Origin: Curtobacterium sp. MCJR17_020
GTDB taxonomy: Bacteria; Actinomycetota; Actinomycetes; Actinomycetales; Microbacteriaceae
Assembly: GCF_003234365.2 (NCBI RefSeq)
Contig: NZ_CP126260.1
Location: 2,418,001 to 2,482,000 of the forward strand
Direction: 5' to 3'
Length of the DNA stretch: 64,000 nt
Part shown: positions 59,018 through 64,000 of the stretch, one piece after another
Layout of the letters: each line of letters starts with the position of its first letter
How positions within the stretch are numbered: position 1 is the first letter of the stretch
Translations under genes and position numbers: made by a program
The notes under the pieces: generated by a model
Seen by the model: only the letters and a program-made list of their open reading frames with translations
What the model was told of the DNA's origin: nothing
Database searches by the model: none

Positions 59018-62000
59018 GTGCGAGTCCTGCCGGGGTCAGTTCGTAGACGGCGGTGGTGCCGGATCCGAAGACGCGCTGCCAGTAGGGCGAGTCGGCCATC
59101 GCGGCCGCGAGCTCCTGGTAGTCGGCGTCGGTCTGGTACCCGTACCGCTCGTCGTAGGCGCCGAAGGGCTCGGCGACCAGTGCGTAGTACTTCGTCGCCG
59201 GCCAGTCCAGGACGAGCTGGCGGGTCATCGTGGACACGTCGGCCTCGGCGTCGTAGCCCTCCGGCTCCGGGTACGCCCCGAGGACCTCACGGGACAGCGC
59301 CCCGACGTCGAAGTAGCGTGCGCCGGTGTTGCTCGGGACGGCGTTCGCCGAACCGGTCAGCAGCATCATGGAGCCCTTCGGCGCGGTCGCGTCGTAGAAC
59401 TGCGTCGCCGCCGACTGGCTGCGCGTCGGGACGCGGTTCCAGTCGAGGGCGGTCTGACCGAACGCGCCGATCCCGACCATCGCGGCGACCGCGACCGCAG
59501 CGATGACGACCTTGACCGCCGTGGGTCGCACCGCACGGGTGACGAGTCGACCGACGGGAGCCAGCCGGCCGCTGGGCATCGGGAGCCCCGCCGCCAGGAT
59601 CGCGATCCACGGTGTCGCGAACAGCACGACGCGGAAGATGCCCTCCTGGCCGTAGTTCGTCGCGACGAGCAGCGAGATCGGGCTCGCCGCCGTGGCCAGC
59701 AGTCCCCAGTGCACGCGGTCGCGGCGCATCAGCACGGTGATCACGGCGACGAGGCCGAGGACCACGAGGGCTGCCGCGGGGATGTCGAACGCGAGCCGTG
59801 TGACGAGCGGCTTCGGCAGGACCGTCATGTCGTGCGACGGCGGCTGCACGTTGTCGAGCACCTTGCCGACGGCTCCCAGGGACAGGAACTTGCCGAGGAT
59901 GTCGTCGTTCAGCAGGGCGAAGCCGACGGCGGGGACGAGCACCACGACGGGGAGCCACCAGGGGCGGAGCAGTCGGAACACGATGAGCGTCACGAGTGCG
60001 GCGACCGTCAGGTACGGCGAGATCTGGTGGGTGACGACCAGCACGATGCCGATCAGCGTGATGGCGATGATCCGCGACAGGCCGACGCGGCGGGCCCGCA
60101 GGATCGTCGAGCGGACGCCGTCGACGGCGGTCACCGCGGTGCGTCGCAGCGGGCCGACGGCCAGCACGAGGATCACCAGGGACATCAGGATGCCCACCGA
60201 CTGCGGCGAGAAGTACGTCGTGTTGAGCGAGCCGGTCATCGCGGTCAGGAACGCGGCGATCCAGGGGCGACGGTTGCCCGGCAGCCAGTTGGCGGCCAGG
60301 ACCCCGACGGCGATCGTCGTGCTGAAGGCCAGCAGGACGGGGACCCACGCGGCGATGGTCATCGCGTTGTCGATCCCGCCGACGTCCGCGACCCAGGCGC
60401 CGCCGGCGAACAGGCCGGACCACGTCTGGAAGATGTCGGCGGCCGGGTTCGTCGAACCCCAGCGGCGGATGTACTCGAGCACGCCGATGTGGCGGGCGGC
60501 CGCCATCACGGTGGGCATGCCGTAGGTGATGGCCTGTGCGAGCTGGATCGACCCGCCGAGCACGACGACCGGGATCGCGAGTCCGCGACCGCGCACCAGG
60601 GCGACGACGGCAGCGGCGACGACGATCGCCAGTCCGATGACCAGGCCCGGGCCGAGCGACCCGAACAGCCCGTCCGGCACCGGGTCGCCGATGTGCGTGA
60701 GCGCGACGACGACGATGACGAGCAGCCCGACGACCGAGCCGGCGGTGACGGTGTTGGTGGTGGTCCAGCGACGGGCCGTGGCGCCCTCGGCGGCCGGCTC
60801 GAGGCGGGCGCGCTGCAGTTCGGCGACGTCACGCGGCACGGCGATCGCGAGGGCGACGGCGGTGAGCACGACGACCCCGACGAACGGCACCGTCGGGTTC
60901 CAGAGCTGGAACGTCGCCATCGTGTAGCCGATGCCGATCGTGCCGACGAGCGATGCCGTGACCGCGAAGACGCTGAAGCGTGCCAGCGGCATCGGGCGGA
61001 CGAGCAGGAGGGGTGCGACGCCGAGCAGCGCGAACAGGTACACGCCGATCGCGCTCCCCCGCAGCACCGGGAGCCCGGCGATCGCGGCGACCCCGGCGAC
61101 GAGGAGTGTCAGGACGACGATCGCCGCTGCGGTGAGTCGTGCGATCGGGCTCATCGCGTCCACCGCGAGCGGGCGGGCGGGACCGGCCGAGGCCAGGCCG
61201 TGCCGGAGCTCGTGGCGACCACGGTCGTTGCGGTCGATCGTGCCGCCGCCACGCAGGCGTTCGACGAGCGCCAGGAACGGCGCCGTCAGGACCGAGCGCT
61301 GCTCGACCCCGCGCAGCCGCCGCTGGGTGGCGGCGAACTCGGCGTCGACCGCGTCGGGCACGCGATCCGCGTCACCGGTCTGGTCGCCGGCGATGTCCGT
61401 CGCACGGTCGCCCTGCTCGAGGCCGAGTCGTGCGAAGGCGCTGAGCGCCTCGGGCGCTGCGTCCACCGATGCGGTGAGCGACTCGCGGTCGATGGCGTTC
61501 TTGGTCATCCAGGCTCCGAGTCCGTGGCCGTGCGCGGCTGCAGCGGCGCGGAGCGACGCGACGTCGTCCGCCGATCGCTGCCACGCGATGGCGGCCGGTT
61601 CGACGGCGATCGCGGATCCGGCGAACAGCAGTCGTGTGAAGAGGTCGAGGTCGTCGCCGGCACCGACGCGTGTGCCCGGTCCGAAGGCGGTGTCGAAGCC
61701 GCCGATCCGGAGCGCGGTCGCGCGGTGCACGGCGAGGTTGTCACCGGTGCCGTAGGCAGCGGCGGCGAAGGGGTGGTGCGGGGGCGCGTCGTCGGTGTCG
61801 TCGAGGCGGAACACCCGACGGCGAACGGTTCGGCCGGCCGCGGTGCGGTCGTCGTGCCAGCGCTGCGCGGGGGTGCGCAGTTCGGCGCTGGGGACGAGCC
61901 CGGTGACGCAGGCGACGTCGGGGTCCGCGGCGAACGCGGCGGCCAACGCGGCGACCCAGTCGCCGTCCACGACGGCGCCCTCGGCGACGAACGCGACGAC

Positions 62001-62555
62001 CTCGCCGCTCGCGGCGAGGAGTCCGGCGTTGCGGGCGGCCGCGAGGCCACCGGTCGGCGCGGCGATCGTGGTGACGTGCCGACCGCCGATCTCGACCGTC
62101 GCGGTGCCGCTGTCGTCGGCGCCGTGCGAGACGACCACGACGTCGAAGTCGGGGTACTCGTTGGCGAGCACCGACCGCATGGTGGTGCCAGCGGCCCCGT
62201 CCGTGCAGAGCACCACGGTGACGGACGGCAGCACCAGACCTGCTGCCGGCCGACGCTCGGGCACCGGCATCGGCCGGATCGCGCGCTGGAGGGTGCGGAC
62301 GTCGATCGTCCCGCCGATGCGGCGACGCTCGGTGATGTCCGCCTCGACGAAGCCGAGCGGCTCGCCGTGGTCGCGGACGAGCAGTCGAGCGCGCCGGTAG
62401 CCCGCGGCGCCCTCGAGTGCGACCACGTCGCGGTGGCTGGACGCGTGCACGTCGGCGCGGTCCACCTCGCCGACCCACAGGGCGCCGTCCCACGTCGGGG
62501 ACAGCGGCCCGGTCACGATCGGCGAGATGACCATCGCCAGGGTCGCGCGGGTCAC
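59004..62555 (-). CDS. Pseudo-GT2 domain fused to a large polytopic membrane (GT-C-like) protein
   Basis: A 1183-residue fusion. Residues about 1-385 match the GT2 protein at 50507-51799 from end to end, including GALWVGEVDRA and CVTGLVPSAELRTPAQR, but the DXD site is replaced: AFVAEGAVVDG (about 188) instead of AFIDDDVVVD. After a soluble linker, about 14 membrane spans run from 470 to 1050, then a 130-residue external domain ending GTTAVYELTPAGLA, like many GT-C transferases. The GTG start overlaps the next gene's stop. Probably a membrane sugar transferase or exporter in polysaccharide assembly; exact role unknown. Confidence 0.8.
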   Translation of the reverse strand: MTRATLAMVISPIVTGPLSPTWDGALWVGEVDRADVHASSHRDVVALEGAAGYRRARLLVRDHGEPLGFVEADITERRRIGGTIDVRTLQRAIRPMPVPERRPAAGLVLPSVTVVLCTDGAAGTTMRSVLANEYPDFDVVVVSHGADDSGTATVEIGGRHVTTIAAPTGGLAAARNAGLLAASGEVVAFVAEGAVVDGDWVAALAAAFAADPDVACVTGLVPSAELRTPAQRWHDDRTAAGRTVRRRVFRLDDTDDAPPHHPFAAAAYGTGDNLAVHRATALRIGGFDTAFGPGTRVGAGDDLDLFTRLLFAGSAIAVEPAAIAWQRSADDVASLRAAAAAHGHGLGAWMTKNAIDRESLTASVDAAPEALSAFARLGLEQGDRATDIAGDQTGDADRVPDAVDAEFAATQRRLRGVEQRSVLTAPFLALVERLRGGGTIDRNDRGRHELRHGLASAGPARPLAVDAMSPIARLTAAAIVVLTLLVAGVAAIAGLPVLRGSAIGVYLFALLGVAPLLLVRPMPLARFSVFAVTASLVGTIGIGYTMATFQLWNPTVPFVGVVVLTAVALAIAVPRDVAELQRARLEPAAEGATARRWTTTNTVTAGSVVGLLVIVVVALTHIGDPVPDGLFGSLGPGLVIGLAIVVAAAVVALVRGRGLAIPVVVLGGSIQLAQAITYGMPTVMAAARHIGVLEYIRRWGSTNPAADIFQTWSGLFAGGAWVADVGGIDNAMTIAAWVPVLLAFSTTIAVGVLAANWLPGNRRPWIAAFLTAMTGSLNTTYFSPQSVGILMSLVILVLAVGPLRRTAVTAVDGVRSTILRARRVGLSRIIAITLIGIVLVVTHQISPYLTVAALVTLIVFRLLRPWWLPVVVLVPAVGFALLNDDILGKFLSLGAVGKVLDNVQPPSHDMTVLPKPLVTRLAFDIPAAALVVLGLVAVITVLMRRDRVHWGLLATAASPISLLVATNYGQEGIFRVVLFATPWIAILAAGLPMPSGRLAPVGRLVTRAVRPTAVKVVIAAVAVAAMVGIGAFGQTALDWNRVPTRSQSAATQFYDATAPKGSMMLLTGSANAVPSNTGARYFDVGALSREVLGAYPEPEGYDAEADVSTMTRQLVLDWPATKYYALVAEPFGAYDERYGYQTDADYQELAAAMADSPYWQRVFGSGTTAVYELTPAGLAHATN

Positions 62556-63514
62556 CGCGTGCCCACTGGTTGTGCGACCGGGACGGGTGCCGGGGTGCGG
62601 ACGACGACGCCACCGAGGACACGCCCGACGGCGTAGCCCGTGACGGTCGACGCGACGGAGAGCACGATCGCGAAGGCACGCAGGGCACCGCCACGACCGA
62701 TGTGGCGCAGTTCGCGCAGCACCGCTCCGGGGATGACCTTCGTCAGGTACGTCGACTCGCTGGCGAGCGAGTCACCCGTGCCGACGCGTCGGCTCAGGAC
62801 GGCCTTCGAGATGCCCTCGTAGTAGCTGCGCCGGCGCAGGTAGCGCATCGTCACGCGGTCCGGGGAGACCCGGTGCGAGACGTTCGAGCGCGGTTCGTGG
62901 CGGATGCGCGCACCCGGACGGGCCTGGGCGATGCGGATGCAGAGTTCGGTCTCCTCGCAGCCGAGCGGCTGGTTGCCGACGCGGCCGATGCCGGAGCGGA
63001 ACCCGCCGGCGAGCATGATCGCGTCACGGCGGAACGCCATGCTCGAGCCGATGACGTTGCGCACGTCGCCGGGGGTCTCGGGCAGGCCGCGGTAGGAGCA
63101 GCCGACGATCCAGAGGAGCTCGTCGGCGTACGGGCCGGCACCGGTGGCGGTGGGCCAGGACGGTGTGGCCCGGCCGCCGACGCCGACGACGTCCGGGTCC
63201 TCGAGGGCGGTGAGCATGTGGCCGAGCCAGTCCGGGTCGGCCGTCGCGTCGTCGTCCAGGAACGCGACGACGTCGGCGTCGGTGAGGGCGACGCCCGTGT
63301 TGCGGGCGCCGGACAGGCCGCGGTCCTCGGTGTTCGGGACGACGCGGAGCTCGGGCCAGCGCGCCGCGGCGCGGGCGAGGAGCTCGGGTTCGTGGTCGAT
63401 CACGACGACGACCTCGGGGGCCTCGGGCTGGCGCTTGGCGGACTCGACGCTGTCCTGCAGGTCGCCCCAGCGCTGCTGGGTGTAGGCGCAGATGACGACC
63501 GCGACGGTCGTCAC
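62552..63514 (-). CDS. Family 2 glycosyltransferase
   Basis: A 320-residue GT2. VAVVICAYTQQRWGDLQDSV starts the fold; GLSGARNTGVALTDADVVAF leads to the DXD site FLDDDATADPDW (about 90); GCEETELCIRI contains the likely catalytic acid. A hydrophobic segment near the end (about 275-305) suggests membrane attachment. Four-base overlaps on both sides place it in one coupled operon from the right edge of the window to 56010. Confidence 0.88.
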   Translation of the reverse strand: MTTVAVVICAYTQQRWGDLQDSVESAKRQPEAPEVVVVIDHEPELLARAAARWPELRVVPNTEDRGLSGARNTGVALTDADVVAFLDDDATADPDWLGHMLTALEDPDVVGVGGRATPSWPTATGAGPYADELLWIVGCSYRGLPETPGDVRNVIGSSMAFRRDAIMLAGGFRSGIGRVGNQPLGCEETELCIRIAQARPGARIRHEPRSNVSHRVSPDRVTMRYLRRRSYYEGISKAVLSRRVGTGDSLASESTYLTKVIPGAVLRELRHIGRGGALRAFAIVLSVASTVTGYAVGRVLGGVVVRTPAPVPVAQPVGTR

Positions 63515-64000
63515 GCGACTTCCTCCTCGAGGCTGGCCACGGCGGCGACGGGGGCGCCGTGCGGGGCGTGCCCGGCGGCGTGGACCGAGGCGTGCGCTGC
63601 GGCCGACGCGACGTGCGGTGCGGCGGCGTGCGGTGCGGCGGCGTGCGGTGCGGCGGCCAGCTGCTCGGCCGGCGGCACGACGCTCATCGCGGCGCGACGG
63701 ACCTCGGAACGGCCGATCGCTGCGCGACGACGCTCGTGCATGATCGACTTCAGCACCCGGATGCCGTCGGTCACGGCGTTCAGGTTGCTCGAGCCGTGCA
63801 CGCGGAGCTTCTCGTGGCTGGGGACCTCGGTGATCGCGAGCTCGGCGGCCGACCAGCGGCAGGTGAGCACGGTCTCGATCTCGAACCCGTCGCCCCAGAG
63901 CATCGAGCCGTCGGACGGCTTCGGCAGCTCGGAGGACAGCAGGCCGATCTCCGGCAGGACGTCCGCCCAGAAGGCGTTGTAGCCGTAGCAGAGGTCGCTG
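63511..64000 (-). CDS. Family 2 glycosyltransferase, C-terminal part (cut by window edge)
   Basis: The 5' end lies beyond 64000. The visible part begins in SDLCYGYNAFWADVLPEI, a block typical of DPM1-like GT2 enzymes, and continues GDGFEIETVLTCRW and ITEVPSHEKLRVHGSSNLN, the usual end of that group. The last 50 residues are an Ala/His/Pro-rich tail made by a tandem repeat. The stop overlaps the next gene. The right-edge codon phase fits an open frame to the boundary. Confidence 0.85.
   Translation of the reverse strand, partial: SDLCYGYNAFWADVLPEIGLLSSELPKPSDGSMLWGDGFEIETVLTCRWSAAELAITEVPSHEKLRVHGSSNLNAVTDGIRVLKSIMHERRRAAIGRSEVRRAAMSVVPPAEQLAAAPHAAAPHAAAPHVASAAAHASVHAAGHAPHGAPVAAVASLEEEVA
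63613..63657 (-). repeat. 15-bp tandem repeat in the tail of the truncated glycosyltransferase
   Basis: Three exact copies of GTGCGGTGCGGCGGC encode an AAPHA-type repeat. In frame, so probably length-variable between strains. Confidence 0.85.

Noticed and set aside
58422..62636. A 1404-codon plus-strand open frame over the membrane fusion gene
   Set aside because: The minus-strand frame has GT2 and transmembrane patterns; the plus frame is Arg/Asp/Gly/Gln low complexity.

Overview
The window is high-GC (about 70 percent by eye), densely coded actinobacterial DNA. Very tight gene junctions (many ATGA/GTGA overlaps), frequent GTG/TTG starts, the gene order and the carbohydrate genes all fit the family Microbacteriaceae. 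The presence of an omega-cyclohexyl fatty acid starter cassette points to Curtobacterium, a genus in which such lipids have been reported (recalled from the chemotaxonomy literature; the genus call is an inference).

From 1 to 42 kb the backbone is a conserved housekeeping array read on the minus strand: leuC-leuD-murA-plsC-gpsA-ddl, thiL, recG, coaD, yceD-rpmF-rnc-mutM-smc, ftsY, ffh, rpsP-KH-rimM-trmD, rplS-lepB-rnhB. It covers ribosome assembly, protein export (ffh, ftsY, lepB), chromosome maintenance, cell-wall precursors and leucine synthesis. Plus-strand or accessory islands interrupt it: map; a glutamate-cysteine ligase-like gene; lipB-lipA; a terC-type manganese exporter behind a yybP-ykoY riboswitch; rsmD; a DUF3515 lipoprotein; a FUSC membrane protein; and a histidine-phosphatase/double crcB set.

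The most interesting island is 5.2-12.7 kb, placed between ffh and rpsP. It is a four-gene operon: an EPSP-synthase-like domain fused to an acyl-CoA ligase, an acyl-CoA dehydrogenase, a FabL/ChcA-like short-chain reductase and a FadH-like dienoyl-CoA reductase. This composition matches the known cassette that turns shikimate into cyclohexanecarboxyl-CoA, the starter for omega-cyclohexyl fatty acids.

From 42 to 48.8 kb there are two tandem tRNA-Glu(CTC) genes with their own promoter and terminator, a metallo-hydrolase, and a LacI-controlled ABC sugar-uptake operon whose palindromic operator overlaps the -35 box. From 48.9 kb to the right edge lies a surface-polysaccharide locus: five family-2 glycosyltransferases (one cut by the window edge and one a pseudo-enzyme fused to a large membrane domain), a GT14-like transferase, a Wzx-type flippase, a GT4, a secreted PIG-L deacetylase and a GH16-like protein.

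Gene ends carry several families of near-perfect palindromes. Family A hairpins (core GGAGGC...GCCTCC) occur at least eight times, mostly at convergent 3' ends and twice inside operons; family B is a composite element that always sits beside a family A hairpin; families C and D are rarer. No gene-free stretch exceeds 300 bases. I see no rRNA genes, CRISPR arrays, insertion sequences, prophage or replication origin.
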